Positions 1 to 9,185 of a DNA stretch of 64,000 nt are shown here, one piece after another. A model generated the notes under the pieces. The model was not told the DNA's origin. It saw only the letters and a list, made by a program, of their open reading frames with translations, and did not search any database. The position numbers and the translations under genes were made by a program. The DNA comes from Dehalococcoidia bacterium (lineage in GTDB: Bacteria; Chloroflexota; Dehalococcoidia; Tepidiformales; Tepidiformaceae), in assembly GCA_020847985.1 (NCBI GenBank), contig JADLBC010000060.1:1-64000 (forward strand), in the 5' to 3' direction. Position 1 is the first letter of the stretch. Each line of letters begins with the position of its first letter.

Positions 1-1
1 C

Positions 2-544
2 ACGAAAGACCTATCCAAGTGGAGCAAAAACCCTACGCGCCTCGCGAACCGGCTGGTTCAGGAAGCCAAGTTGGTGCCGCTGGCGCACGGCCTGTATCTC
101 CACCCCAAGCGAGGACGCTTTGGACGGGTCCCGGCCGACGATGGTGAACTGATGCGTGGCTTCCTCGACGGCGACCAGTACATAGTCACCGGGCCCGAAC
201 GGTGGAACGCGCTCGGTTTGGGAACAACTGCTGTCTTTGCCAGTCCGCTGGTGTACAACCGCAAGCGCTCGGGTGAGTTCAAGCTTGGCGGTCGCCGCTT
301 CCGCCTTCGCCGAGTGGCGTTCCCTCGGCGTCCGACTCCCGAGTGGTTCGTTGTCGATCTCTTCCAGAACGCCGAGGAAGCCGGGGCGTCCCGAGCCGAA
401 CTCACCGAGGCCTTGGCTCGCGCGGTGCGCTGTGGCAGGTTCGATCGGAATGAACTGAGGCGGATGGCAAGGCGCTTCGGATCGAAGGATACCCAGGCAC
501 GCATCGAGTCGGCAGTGGCCGGAACTGACGTGCCGGTACCGTGA
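2..544 (+). CDS. AbiEi-like / DUF6088-type antitoxin-family transcriptional regulator, 5' end cut by window edge
   Basis: Frame 2 is open from the window start (TKDLSKWSKNPTRLANRLVQEAKLVPLAHGLYLHPKRGRFG...), an AbiEi-type wHTH 'LxxxGLYxxPKxxxFG' pattern; stop at 542-544. Confidence 0.65.
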   Translation, partial: TKDLSKWSKNPTRLANRLVQEAKLVPLAHGLYLHPKRGRFGRVPADDGELMRGFLDGDQYIVTGPERWNALGLGTTAVFASPLVYNRKRSGEFKLGGRRFRLRRVAFPRRPTPEWFVVDLFQNAEEAGASRAELTEALARAVRCGRFDRNELRRMARRFGSKDTQARIESAVAGTDVPVP

Positions 545-1325
545 GCAACAATGTTCGTTCATGAAGATCCCGACTTACCCGGCCGGGAAGAAGGGCAAGG
601 ACGGGCAGCCGTATCTGTACTACGCCTGCACCTCGGTCACGCAGGACGGAAGCGCTTCGCCCTGCCCGGTGCGGAGCCTGCCGGCGCGGGAGTTTGAGAC
701 GCTCATCAAGAGCGTCCTGATCGACCTCGGAGCCCATAGCGCCATGCTCGAGAGCTGCGTCCAGGCCGCCAATCGCGAAGCCGTGATACGCATCAAGGAG
801 CTCGAAGAGCAGCAGAGACGCCATCGCGAGGAGGTCGCGCGGTTAACAACTGGCATCCGCCGGATCATCGAGATCATCAAGTCTCAGGACGATCTCGGGC
901 CGGACCTCCGCGCGGAGCTGAAGAAACTCAGCGAGGAGAAGGAGCAGCTCGGGACGCTCATCGAGAAGCTCCAGATGGACATCGACCATCGTCGGCGGCG
1001 GGTCCTGGATGCCGACTTGATCCGTCGGAATCTCGTCGAGTTCGAGCGGCTGGTGAATCTGATGCCGGCCGCCGACCAGAAGGAGCTCATGCAGCTGCTC
1101 CTCAATAAGGTCGAAGTCCGTCCGTTCGATCCCGAGCGCGACGGACTGCCGGACGGCATCTCTGGGGCCTTCGCGACGAAGGTCCGTTCGAAGTGGTATC
1201 GGGTGAGCGTCAGCCTCCAGCAATTGCCGGGGCTTGGTTTAGGAAAGCGGCATTCTGGGGGAAGTTCGGATTACAGGGGTAAGTGGCTCCCCGACCTGGA
1301 TTCGAACCAGGAACACCGCGGTTAA
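545..1325 (+). pseudogene. C-terminal remnant of a large serine recombinase (partial zinc-ribbon plus coiled coil); catalytic domain absent
   Basis: ORF 561-1325: KIPTYPAGKKGKDGQPYLYYACTS...CPVRSLPAREFE, then a long coiled coil and LMPAADQKELMQLLLNKVEVRPF, typical of large serine recombinases. No resolvase or recombinase domain upstream. The ORF ends inside the tRNA. Confidence 0.8.
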
Positions 1326-1358
1326 CAGCCGCGTGCTCTACCGTTGAGCTATCGGGGA
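1284..1358 (-). tRNA. tRNA-Asn (anticodon GTT), CCA encoded
   Basis: Minus strand: TCCCCGATAGCTCAACGGTAGAGCACGCGGCTGTTAACCGCGGTGTTCCTGGTTCGAATCCAGGTCGGGGAGCCA; acceptor, anticodon and T arms pair. Confidence 0.96.
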
Positions 1359-1442
1359 ATGGCTCTCCAGAGTGTCGGCCGGGGGCCCGGAAGAATCAAG
1401 CGAACGGCGCCGTCATGCCGCGCGATGGACTGGGTGGCTCGG

Positions 1443-1470
1443 TTGACAGCCCTACCCCGGCTTCTATGAT
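1443..1470 (+). promoter_or_regulatory. sigma70-type promoter, TTGACA-N16-TATGAT
   Basis: TTGACA at 1443-1448 and TATGAT at 1465-1470, upstream of the MoxR gene. Confidence 0.55.
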
Positions 1471-1607
1471 CCCCTTCAAGGCCGCCCACCCGGGCGGCGA
1501 TGGTTTCCCGGGCAATGGACGGGTCTGGCGGCGCGCAGGTGCCTCCCTCCTTCCAGCTCGCGGTCCCGCAGGGCCTCCACGGCCCCGGGAGGAGGAAGAG
1601 GTACACC

Positions 1608-3008
1608 GTGACTACTGCTGAACGGCCGCGCACAGTCGGCGAGTTGAAGGCTTCGGGCTACAAGGTCCTCCCCGTGCGCGAGGAGATGCGCAAGAACCTC
1701 ATCGCCAAGATCCGCAAGGGCGAATCGCTCTTCCCCGGCGTCCACGGCTACGAGGAAACGGTCATCCCCCACATCGTCAACGCCATCCTCGCCGGGCAGG
1801 ACATCATCTTCCTGGGCGAACGCGGCCAGGCGAAGTCGCGCATGATCCGGTCGCTGATTTCGCTGCTCGATGACGAGACGCCCGTGCTGAAGGGCTGCGA
1901 GATCCCCGAGGACCCGTACCACCCGATCACGCGGCAGGGACGCGACATCCTCGCCGAGATGGGTGACGGCGCCGAGCTTGAGTGGCTGAGCCGTGACCAG
2001 CGCTACGGCGAGAAGCTCGCCACGCCGGACATCACCATCGCGGACCTCATTGGCGAGGTGGACCCGATCAAGGTGGCCGAAGGCAAGTACCTCTCGGACG
2101 AGCTGACCATCCATTACGGGCTCATTCCGCGCACGAACCGCGGCATCTTCTGCATCAACGAGCTGCCGGACCTCGCCGAGCGCATCCAGGTCGGCCTGCT
2201 CAACATCATGGAAGAGCGCGACGTGCAGATCCGGGGCTACCGCATCCGTCTGCCGCTCGATGTCTTCGTGGTGGCGAGCGCGAACCCGGAGGACTACACG
2301 AACCGCGGCCGCATCATCACGCCACTGAAGGACCGCTACGGCGCGCAGGTGCGGACGCACTACCCGATCAAGATCGAGCACGAAATCGACATCATGGACG
2401 CCGAGCACCATCCCGTGCCGGCGGACTTCAAGGTCGCGGTGCCGGCCTACATGAAGGAAGTGATCGCCGAGATCAGCCGCCTCGCGCGGCGCAGCCCGGA
2501 TGTGAACCAGCGGTCTGGCGTTTCCGTGCGCGCGAGCATCGCGAACTATGAAAGCATGCTCGCGAACGCGCTGCGCCGCGCCATCATCACGGGCGAGGAC
2601 ACCGTCGTCCCGCGCGTGAGCGACCTGCCATACGTCGTTCCCACGCTCAGCGGCAAGGTCGAATTCGAGACCGTCGAGGACGGCCGCGAAGACCAGATCA
2701 TCGACAAGCTGCTGCAGGGCGCGGTGGTGGCGGTGTTCAACCGCTCGTTCAACCTGGGCGAACTCGAACCGGTCGTCACGCGCTTCAAGTCCGGCTTCGC
2801 GGCCGAAGTGGGCGACATGACGCCGAGCGCCGACGAGGTCGCGCTCGCGCGGCAGGTGGAGGGGGTGATGCCCGCCCTCGAGAAGCTGGGCGCTACGGGT
2901 AGCCCGGCGGAGATCGCGGCCGGCCTCGAGTTCCTGCTCGATGGCCTGCACCTCAACAAGCGGCTCAACAAGGACCGCATGGGGAACAAGACGCAGTATC
3001 GCGGATGA
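1608..3008 (+). CDS. MoxR/Mg-chelatase-type AAA+ ATPase
   Basis: IVNAILAGQDIIFLGERGQAKSRMIRSL (Walker A-like), GIFCINELPDL, FVVASANPEDYTNRGRIITPLKDR. GTG start at 1608 preferred over 1500. Confidence 0.85.
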   Translation: MTTAERPRTVGELKASGYKVLPVREEMRKNLIAKIRKGESLFPGVHGYEETVIPHIVNAILAGQDIIFLGERGQAKSRMIRSLISLLDDETPVLKGCEIPEDPYHPITRQGRDILAEMGDGAELEWLSRDQRYGEKLATPDITIADLIGEVDPIKVAEGKYLSDELTIHYGLIPRTNRGIFCINELPDLAERIQVGLLNIMEERDVQIRGYRIRLPLDVFVVASANPEDYTNRGRIITPLKDRYGAQVRTHYPIKIEHEIDIMDAEHHPVPADFKVAVPAYMKEVIAEISRLARRSPDVNQRSGVSVRASIANYESMLANALRRAIITGEDTVVPRVSDLPYVVPTLSGKVEFETVEDGREDQIIDKLLQGAVVAVFNRSFNLGELEPVVTRFKSGFAAEVGDMTPSADEVALARQVEGVMPALEKLGATGSPAEIAAGLEFLLDGLHLNKRLNKDRMGNKTQYRG

Positions 3009-3559
3009 CCGTTCGCATCGAACCGATGCCACTCCAGGGCCCCCTCTTCGAGGGGGCTTTGGACGTGTACGCGGAGGCGTTCGCGGGCGCGCCCTACTTC
3101 GATGACGACCGTGGGCAGGAGGTGCGCATGCGCCTCCTCGGTGAGCACGGACGGCGCCCCGGGTTCAAGGCGATCGTCGCCATGGATGGCGATGAGGTCG
3201 TGGGCATGACCTACGCCTACAGCAGCGCGCCCGGGCAGTGGTGGCACGACGAGGTGCGCAAACGCATCCCCGCGAACGCCTACCGGCGATGGCTCGTTCG
3301 CAGCCTGGAAGTGGTCGAGGTCGCGGTGGCGCCTTCGAGGCAGGGAGAGGGCATCGGCACGCTCCTGGTGGAGTCGCTGGTCGCCGGGCGGGACGAGCAC
3401 ACGGCCGTGCTCAGCGCCCGCTGCGACAGCCGCGCGCACGAACTCTACCGGCGGCTCGGCTTCGAGGAACTCGCGCGGGTGGTGTTCAGCACGGGTGGCG
3501 CGCCGTTCTACATCATGGGCCGCCAGTTGCCGCCACGCGGCGAGGATGCGGGCGGCTAG
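3005..3559 (+). CDS. GNAT-family N-acetyltransferase
   Basis: VEVAVAPSRQGEGIGTLLVESL acetyl-CoA-binding motif; ...AHELYRRLGFEEL. Confidence 0.85.
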   Translation: MTVRIEPMPLQGPLFEGALDVYAEAFAGAPYFDDDRGQEVRMRLLGEHGRRPGFKAIVAMDGDEVVGMTYAYSSAPGQWWHDEVRKRIPANAYRRWLVRSLEVVEVAVAPSRQGEGIGTLLVESLVAGRDEHTAVLSARCDSRAHELYRRLGFEELARVVFSTGGAPFYIMGRQLPPRGEDAGG

Positions 3560-4506
3560 AAGTCCTTCACCCTCGGCGCGATCTCGGCCGCGAGGTATTC
3601 GGGCACGAGGTCGGAATCGAAATTGAAGTGCTGGAACATGATCTCCTGGAGGCCCGCCTCCGCGAGACGCCCAAGCTGCTCGACGACCTGGCCGGTAGTG
3701 CCGGCGATACCGCGCGCGCGCAGCGTCTCCATGAAGGCGCGCGGGTCGGTATCGGCGGGCACGCCGCGCATGCTCATAATTCGCCGCGCACCCGCGTGCA
3801 GCGACGCCTCGTCCGGCCCGACGACGGCGAACACCATCATCGAACGGCGGATCGTGGCCGGGTCGCGGCCTTCGGCTTCGCAGTGGCGTTCGAGCACTTC
3901 CTGCTTGCGGCGGTACGTCTCGAGGTCGACGTTCACCGAGTTCCATTCGTCCGCGTACCGGGCGACGAGCCGTAGCGTGCGTTTTTCGCCGCCGCCGCCG
4001 ATGAGCAGCGGGGGCCGTCCCGCCGCCGGGCGCGGGAGGCAGTTCGCGCCAGCCACGTTGTAGTAGCGGCCGGTGACGTTGGCGTCGTTCGAAGTCCAGA
4101 GCGCGCGGTGGACCTTGATCGACTCCTCCAGCCGGTCGAAGCGCTCCTTCAACGGCGGGAAGGGGATGCCGTACGCATTATGTTCGGCTTCGTTCCAGCC
4201 CGCGCCCATGCCCATCACGAAGCGGCCGCCGCTGAGTACGTCGATCTGCGCCGCCATGCGCGCCTGGTCCACCGGCGAACGGAACGTCACCGGCGAGACG
4301 AGCGGGCCGAAGCGGATCGTGCTGGTCTCCTTCGCGGCGATGGCGAACGAAAGGTACGCCTCGAGGGAGTCCTGCTGGGGGCCGATAAAGTAGTGGTCGG
4401 AGCGGAAGACGCTCGGGAAGCGGAGGCGTTCGGCGAGCGCGAGGATGTGGCTCCAGCGTTCCCAGGTGAGGCCGTTCTGACCTTCGACCATCAGTCCGAC
4501 GTTCAT
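3556..4506 (-). CDS. LLM-class flavin/F420-dependent oxidoreductase
   Basis: MNVGLMVEGQNGLTWERW...RFGPLVSPVTFRSPVDQARMAAQIDVLSGGRFVMGMGAGWNEAEHNAYG; luciferase-like fold motifs. Confidence 0.88.
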   Translation of the reverse strand: MNVGLMVEGQNGLTWERWSHILALAERLRFPSVFRSDHYFIGPQQDSLEAYLSFAIAAKETSTIRFGPLVSPVTFRSPVDQARMAAQIDVLSGGRFVMGMGAGWNEAEHNAYGIPFPPLKERFDRLEESIKVHRALWTSNDANVTGRYYNVAGANCLPRPAAGRPPLLIGGGGEKRTLRLVARYADEWNSVNVDLETYRRKQEVLERHCEAEGRDPATIRRSMMVFAVVGPDEASLHAGARRIMSMRGVPADTDPRAFMETLRARGIAGTTGQVVEQLGRLAEAGLQEIMFQHFNFDSDLVPEYLAAEIAPRVKDF

Positions 4507-4578
4507 GCGCGCACTCCCGGGCAGGTGGTTCCGCCGCATGACGATTGTAGGGGCGGCAGGGCCAATGTGGTGCGGGGC

Positions 4579-5262
4579 TCAGCTCGACAGCACGTCCAGC
4601 ACGCGCGTGGTATCCGAAAGGTCCGCGAACACCCAATCCGCCCCCGCCGCTCGCAGGGCATCGACATCGAAGGCGCCCGTGGCCACGGCGAGGCAGCGCG
4701 TGCCGGCCAGGTGGGCGGCCTCGATATCGAGCGGGGTGTCGCCGAGCACGATCGTGGCGGACGGATCGGGGTCGCAGCCGATGACGCGGGCGAGCGCATC
4801 GATGCCCTCGCGGACGACTTCGGCGCGCACGGGAGTGTGGTCGCCGAAGCCGCCGGCGGCGAAGCGCTCCCAGAGGCCGAAGTGCGTGAGTTTTACGCGT
4901 GCGCCGCGCTCCATGTTCCCCGTGGCCAGCCCAAGAAGCTGTCCGCGCGCGTCGAGGGCATCGAGCAGCGCGGGCACGCCGGGCAGCACGACACCGCCGA
5001 GCACCTCCAGCGACTTCTCCAGCTCGGCAAGGTAGTCCGCGACGAATGCCTCGAAGGCGCGTTCCGGGTCGGCGCCCCCGAGACCATGGCGCCCGAGCGC
5101 TTCGAGGAAGATGGCGCGGTCGGTGCGGCCGTCGAAGCGCATGCCGGCCGTGGCCTCTTCGACCCCGGAGAGGCGGGCGAGCACGGTGTTGACCGCGCCG
5201 CGGCCCGCGCCATGTGTGCGGATGAGCGTCATGTCGATGTCGAAGAGCAGAAGGCGCGCCAC
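4579..5262 (-). CDS. HAD-family hydrolase
   Basis: LLLFDIDMTLIRT motif I, VLGDTPLDIEAAHLAGTRCLAVATG motif IV. Confidence 0.85.
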   Translation of the reverse strand: MARLLLFDIDMTLIRTHGAGRGAVNTVLARLSGVEEATAGMRFDGRTDRAIFLEALGRHGLGGADPERAFEAFVADYLAELEKSLEVLGGVVLPGVPALLDALDARGQLLGLATGNMERGARVKLTHFGLWERFAAGGFGDHTPVRAEVVREGIDALARVIGCDPDPSATIVLGDTPLDIEAAHLAGTRCLAVATGAFDVDALRAAGADWVFADLSDTTRVLDVLSS

Positions 5263-5311
5263 GCACCCATGGTATCGCGGCGGCTCGCCAGGGACGCCGT
5301 CGCGGGGTTCG

Positions 5312-6733
5312 CTACCGCGGGGTGGCGGGCGTGGTGTTGCGGTAGCGGGTCTCATCGAGCGTGATGTACATGAAGTCGCGCTCCTGCGACCTCAGGAAGC
5401 GGGCGGGATTGTCGCTCATGGTGTCCATGAACTTCAGGGCCGAAAGGCTGCCGTCCGGCTGGGGGAAGTAGGTCGCGCCCAGGACGTAGGGCGTGTTGAT
5501 ATCAAGTTGCATGGCGGTATGGGCGCCGGCCGCCCAGAGTGCCTTCGCCAGCGTCTCGGCGCTGAGCGAATTGCCGGAGGCATAGAGCAGGTTGCCATCC
5601 TTCGTGAGGCCAACCGCCGACCGCCAGGTGATGAACTCGGCGCTGTTGACGTTGACGTAGCCCCAGGTGTCGTTCCCCTCGGTCACGCGCTTGCTGATCT
5701 CGCCGTTGCGGACGAGGAGGACGGCGTTCTGGCGGACGCCCACCATGCCCTCTTCCCAGGCGATGTCGTTGCCCCATTCGCCCATCTTGATGGTGCCGTC
5801 CTGCATCACGGCGATGCTCGCGAGGCCGTTCCGCAGGGGCCGGTACTCCTTGCCGTTCGCGATCATGCCGTAGCCGCCGTGGGGGCCTTTGAACCCGCCG
5901 TTCCACGCGGCGATGAGCAGCGCGCGGTCGTCCTGCGGGATGACGCCGGGGCCCTTCACGCCGCGGTCGCCGCCGGGGTCGGCCGTGCCCCCGACCATGT
6001 GCAACATCACGCGACGCGAGTCCATCAGGAGCACGCCCACGAGCGCGTACGGCCGGGACTTGTCCGGGCGGACGAAGGTGCGCATGAGGATCGGGTCCTC
6101 GGGCGAGGTGCGGGGAAGGCTCGACGTCGTCCAGACGCCCTCGCCGGACTCCAGGGTGTCGCGGAGCGGGATGGTGTCCGGCGGCGTCATCGGCTTCGGG
6201 GGTGGCGGCAACTCCGGGCCGAAGTCGTAGCTATGTTCGAGCGAAACTTCGATGATCTGCTGCGGCGGGCGCGCCACGAACTGGACGACGACCTCCGGCG
6301 CGGCGAACGGGTCGGTATCGCCGCCGAGGAAGCGATACTTCGTGCGGTCGATGCGGTCTTGCAGGCGGAAGTACCAGCTTTCGAGGCGCGCGGTTCGTTC
6401 GTCGCCGATGATGCGCCGGCTGAGATCGGCTCCCTGCGAACTGAAGTCGGACTTATGGGTGTACCCGTACGCGAGCCCGGCGACCATCACAATGCCAAGG
6501 CCGAGCAGGACGCGGCGCCGCGTCGGCTTCCAGAGGGGCTTGCGCGGCGCGGCGGGCGCGGCCTCCGGAGCAGGGGTTGCACTGCCGGCGGCGGACGATT
6601 CGAGCGTCATGGGTGAGGAATCGGCAGGTGCGGCTGCTTCAATAGCGACCGCGTCGGCCATCTCCGGCGCGGGGGACGGGGCGGGCGACGCAGCCTCGGC
6701 CGCACGTCGCATCCACAGCCCCTTCCACAGCAT
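5312..6733 (-). CDS. Membrane-anchored phosphodiester glycosidase (NAGPA-domain) protein
   Basis: N-terminal TM segment; RALLIAAWNGGFKGPHGGYGMIANGKEYRPLRNGLASIAVMQDGTIKMGEWG; TAMQLDINTPYV. Confidence 0.65.
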   Translation of the reverse strand: MLWKGLWMRRAAEAASPAPSPAPEMADAVAIEAAAPADSSPMTLESSAAGSATPAPEAAPAAPRKPLWKPTRRRVLLGLGIVMVAGLAYGYTHKSDFSSQGADLSRRIIGDERTARLESWYFRLQDRIDRTKYRFLGGDTDPFAAPEVVVQFVARPPQQIIEVSLEHSYDFGPELPPPPKPMTPPDTIPLRDTLESGEGVWTTSSLPRTSPEDPILMRTFVRPDKSRPYALVGVLLMDSRRVMLHMVGGTADPGGDRGVKGPGVIPQDDRALLIAAWNGGFKGPHGGYGMIANGKEYRPLRNGLASIAVMQDGTIKMGEWGNDIAWEEGMVGVRQNAVLLVRNGEISKRVTEGNDTWGYVNVNSAEFITWRSAVGLTKDGNLLYASGNSLSAETLAKALWAAGAHTAMQLDINTPYVLGATYFPQPDGSLSALKFMDTMSDNPARFLRSQERDFMYITLDETRYRNTTPATPR

Positions 6734-6806
6734 GGCGAAATCCTATCAACCGCCCGGTTGAGCGCAATTGAGAGGGTTCGCCGGGGCCCGCGTTGCTCCG
6801 TGGCCT

Positions 6807-7637
6807 TTACGCCGTGGGGTTCGTGGTTCGCCCGGCGCGCACGCTCCGGGCGATCCGCGCCGCGGCCGCGACCAGCAGCAGCAGGCTCGCAATGCCGGCG
6901 GAGTAATACCAGCCGGCGCCGTCGACGCTCTTCGCGTCGCGGTCCATCCCGAGGTAGAACGACGCGCCCACCAACGGCAACGCGACCGCCGCGGCCGCGA
7001 ACGGTGCCGCCAACGCGAGGCCCGCGGGCGCGCTCCTTCCCCAGTGCGGGTAGAGCCGCAGGATGGCGAAACAGGCGATCCCCGCCAGCCCGAGACCAAC
7101 CCGCAGCGTCACCGCCTCGAGGAGGGCGTGCTGGCGATCGGTGCGCGTGAGCCGGTCGAGGTCGAGCGGCAAGCACTCCGGCCGCACGCCAGTCTCGCCG
7201 GCAACCCCAACCGGGGCCGGGTCGTGGCTCATGCAGTAGGCCGTCACGTTCACGACGGGCTGGCTCACGGCAAACCCGGTTCCGCCAACTTCACCCATCG
7301 CGAGGAGGAGCAGGCCGCTGATGCCGACCGTGGTGAGCACCAGCCCGGCGAAGAGCGTGAATTGCCGCGCGAGCGCCGCCAACGGAACGGGCTCCGGCTC
7401 CGGCGTGACCACCGCGGCGGGGTACGCCCGGGCGAGCGCGTGAGGCTCCCCGAATGCGGCGATGGCGGCCTCCTCGGCGATGTCGGGCGGCTCGCCGGCA
7501 GCCAGGCGCGCCGCGACGGCTTCGCGCAGGTGGTCTTCGGCCTCGCCCAGGACGCGGCGAGCGACGCCCGGATCCCTGGTCCGCAACTCGAACAATAGAG
7601 CGTCGAGGTACCCGGCAATCGTCCGCGGCGTGGTCAT
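6807..7637 (-). CDS. HAAS-type (permease-prefix) domain membrane protein
   Basis: TIAGYLDALLFELRTRDPGVARRVLGEAEDHLREA...AIAAFGEPHALARAY, followed by TM helices. Confidence 0.7.
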   Translation of the reverse strand: MTTPRTIAGYLDALLFELRTRDPGVARRVLGEAEDHLREAVAARLAAGEPPDIAEEAAIAAFGEPHALARAYPAAVVTPEPEPVPLAALARQFTLFAGLVLTTVGISGLLLLAMGEVGGTGFAVSQPVVNVTAYCMSHDPAPVGVAGETGVRPECLPLDLDRLTRTDRQHALLEAVTLRVGLGLAGIACFAILRLYPHWGRSAPAGLALAAPFAAAAVALPLVGASFYLGMDRDAKSVDGAGWYYSAGIASLLLLVAAAARIARSVRAGRTTNPTA

Positions 7638-7957
7638 GCTGTGCCTCCGGTCACGAGTTCTACGACGCGCGCGAACCGCCGCCATTCGTCCTTGCGGGCG
7701 TCGATGACGGCGAGCCCGTCGCGCGTGACTGCGTAGGTGCGCCGGCGGCGGCCATCGACCACGGACTCTTCGCTCGCGAGGTGGCCCGCGGCCTCGAGGC
7801 GGTGCAGCGCCGGGTACACGGTCCCTTCGGGGAGGTCGAGCTGGCCGCCGCTGCGTTCGCGCAATGCTTCGATAACGGCGTAGCCATGCGCCGGCCGCCG
7901 CGCGAGGACGGCCAGTACGAGGAGATCGAGGTTGCCGCGCACAAGGTCAGGTCGCAT
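7634..7957 (-). CDS. PadR-family transcriptional regulator
   Basis: MRPDLVRGNLDLLVLAVLARRPAHGYAVIEALRERSGGQLDLPEGTVYPALHRLEAAGHLASEE; 4-bp overlap with the downstream membrane protein. Confidence 0.92.
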   Translation of the reverse strand: MRPDLVRGNLDLLVLAVLARRPAHGYAVIEALRERSGGQLDLPEGTVYPALHRLEAAGHLASEESVVDGRRRRTYAVTRDGLAVIDARKDEWRRFARVVELVTGGTA

Positions 7958-7967
7958 GCGCGGACTC

Positions 7968-7988
7968 TATACCGAGATAGCCTAGGTA
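7968..7988. promoter_or_regulatory. Candidate PadR operator, ATACC-N11-GGTAT inverted repeat
   Basis: ctATACCgagatagcctaGGTATg, 11 bp upstream of the padR start codon. Confidence 0.45.
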
Positions 7989-9079
7989 TGCAACCCTGTG
8001 CTCCGCACGGCGGCTTCGACCACGGCCGCGCATTGCAGCATCTCGGGGATGACGAGGTATTCGTCCTTCGTGTGCTGGTTGTAGCCGCCTCGCCCGATGA
8101 CGACGCTGGCGATGCCGTGGCCGCGGAAGACGTTGCCGTCGGTGCCGCCCCCGACGGGATGCGGGTCGGGGGCGAAGCCGAGGCCGCCAAGAACGGCGAA
8201 GATGAGGTCCGCCGCCGGGTCGCCCGCTTCGAGCTTGTAGCCGGGGTAGCCCATGTGGAAGTGCGCATCGATGCGCGCCTCGGGATGCCGTGCGCGGACG
8301 TCGTCGAGGTGGGCCTTCGCGCGGGAAACGAGCGCATCGACCTTCTCGAACTCCATGCTGCGCATCTCGCCTTCGACTTCGCAGTGTTCGGGGACGGCGT
8401 TGCGCACGAGCCCGCCGTGAATGGTGCCGACGTTGCCGGTGGTTTCGAAGTCGATGCGCCCCTGGGGCATGCCGAGCACGGCCTCGGCAGCGATCGTGAT
8501 CGCGGGGATGCCCTTCTCGGGCTCGACCCCGGCGTGGGCGGCGCGCCCCTGCACGGCGATGCTGTAGGTGAAGTGATACGGCGCCTGGCCCTGGATCGAA
8601 GACGGCGGGCCGCCCGAATCGATCACGATGGCGACTTTCGCGGTCAGCCGGCTGTAGTCCATATTCGTGGCGCCGACGAGTCCAACCTCTTCGCCGCGGC
8701 TGATCGCGACCTCGATCGGGCGCGTGGCGGCGGCGTCTTCGTTCGCCGAGCGGATGACCTCGAGGACGACGGCGCAGCCGGCCTTGTTGTCGGCGCCGAG
8801 GATGGTGGTGCCGTCGCTACGGATGATGTCGGGGCCATCCCAGACCGGGCGGATGCCGCGCCCCGGTTCGACGGTGTCCATGTGCGCGGAGAGGAGGATG
8901 GGCTCGCCCACGCCGTCGCGCCGCCCGAGGACGTTGCCGTGGGCATCCTGCGAGGCATCGACGCCCAGCGCGCGGAGGCGGCGCACGAGCTCCTCGGCGA
9001 TGGCGTCTTCGTCGCCGGAGGGGCTGTCGATGGCCACAAGCTCAAGGAACTCCTGGACGAGGCGGTCGCGATTGATCAT
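7982..9079 (-). CDS. M20-family metallopeptidase (PepT-like)
   Basis: PILLSAHMDTVEPGRG, ILGADNKAGCAVVLE, GGTDGNVFRGHGI. Confidence 0.88.
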   Translation of the reverse strand: MINRDRLVQEFLELVAIDSPSGDEDAIAEELVRRLRALGVDASQDAHGNVLGRRDGVGEPILLSAHMDTVEPGRGIRPVWDGPDIIRSDGTTILGADNKAGCAVVLEVIRSANEDAAATRPIEVAISRGEEVGLVGATNMDYSRLTAKVAIVIDSGGPPSSIQGQAPYHFTYSIAVQGRAAHAGVEPEKGIPAITIAAEAVLGMPQGRIDFETTGNVGTIHGGLVRNAVPEHCEVEGEMRSMEFEKVDALVSRAKAHLDDVRARHPEARIDAHFHMGYPGYKLEAGDPAADLIFAVLGGLGFAPDPHPVGGGTDGNVFRGHGIASVVIGRGGYNQHTKDEYLVIPEMLQCAAVVEAAVRSTGLHT

Positions 9080-9134
9080 CGGGCGGCTCCGGGCGGTTGC
9101 TATCGCGAAGGATAGCGGCAGGCCCGGAAACGTG

Positions 9135-9162
9135 ACGAGGCGGCCCCTTCGGACCGCCTCGT
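9135..9162 (-). terminator. Hairpin downstream of DAHP synthase
   Basis: ACGAGGCGG...CCGCCTCGT, perfect 9-bp stem. Confidence 0.55.
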
Positions 9163-9185
9163 GATGTGCGAAACCGGGTATAGCG

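Noticed and set aside
1500-1600. Possible T-box-like string (GGGACCGCGAGC...GGAGGCACC) on the minus strand
   Set aside because: It would read toward the tRNA-Asn gene rather than a regulated coding gene, and no stem I/specifier or proper antiterminator pairing was seen.
1283-1621. ORF beginning MAPRPGFEPGTPRLTAACSTVELSG
   Set aside because: Translation across tRNA-Asn, a known annotation artefact.
1476-3032. 518-aa minus-strand ORF
   Set aside because: Antisense to the MoxR ATPase, which has clear AAA+ motifs.
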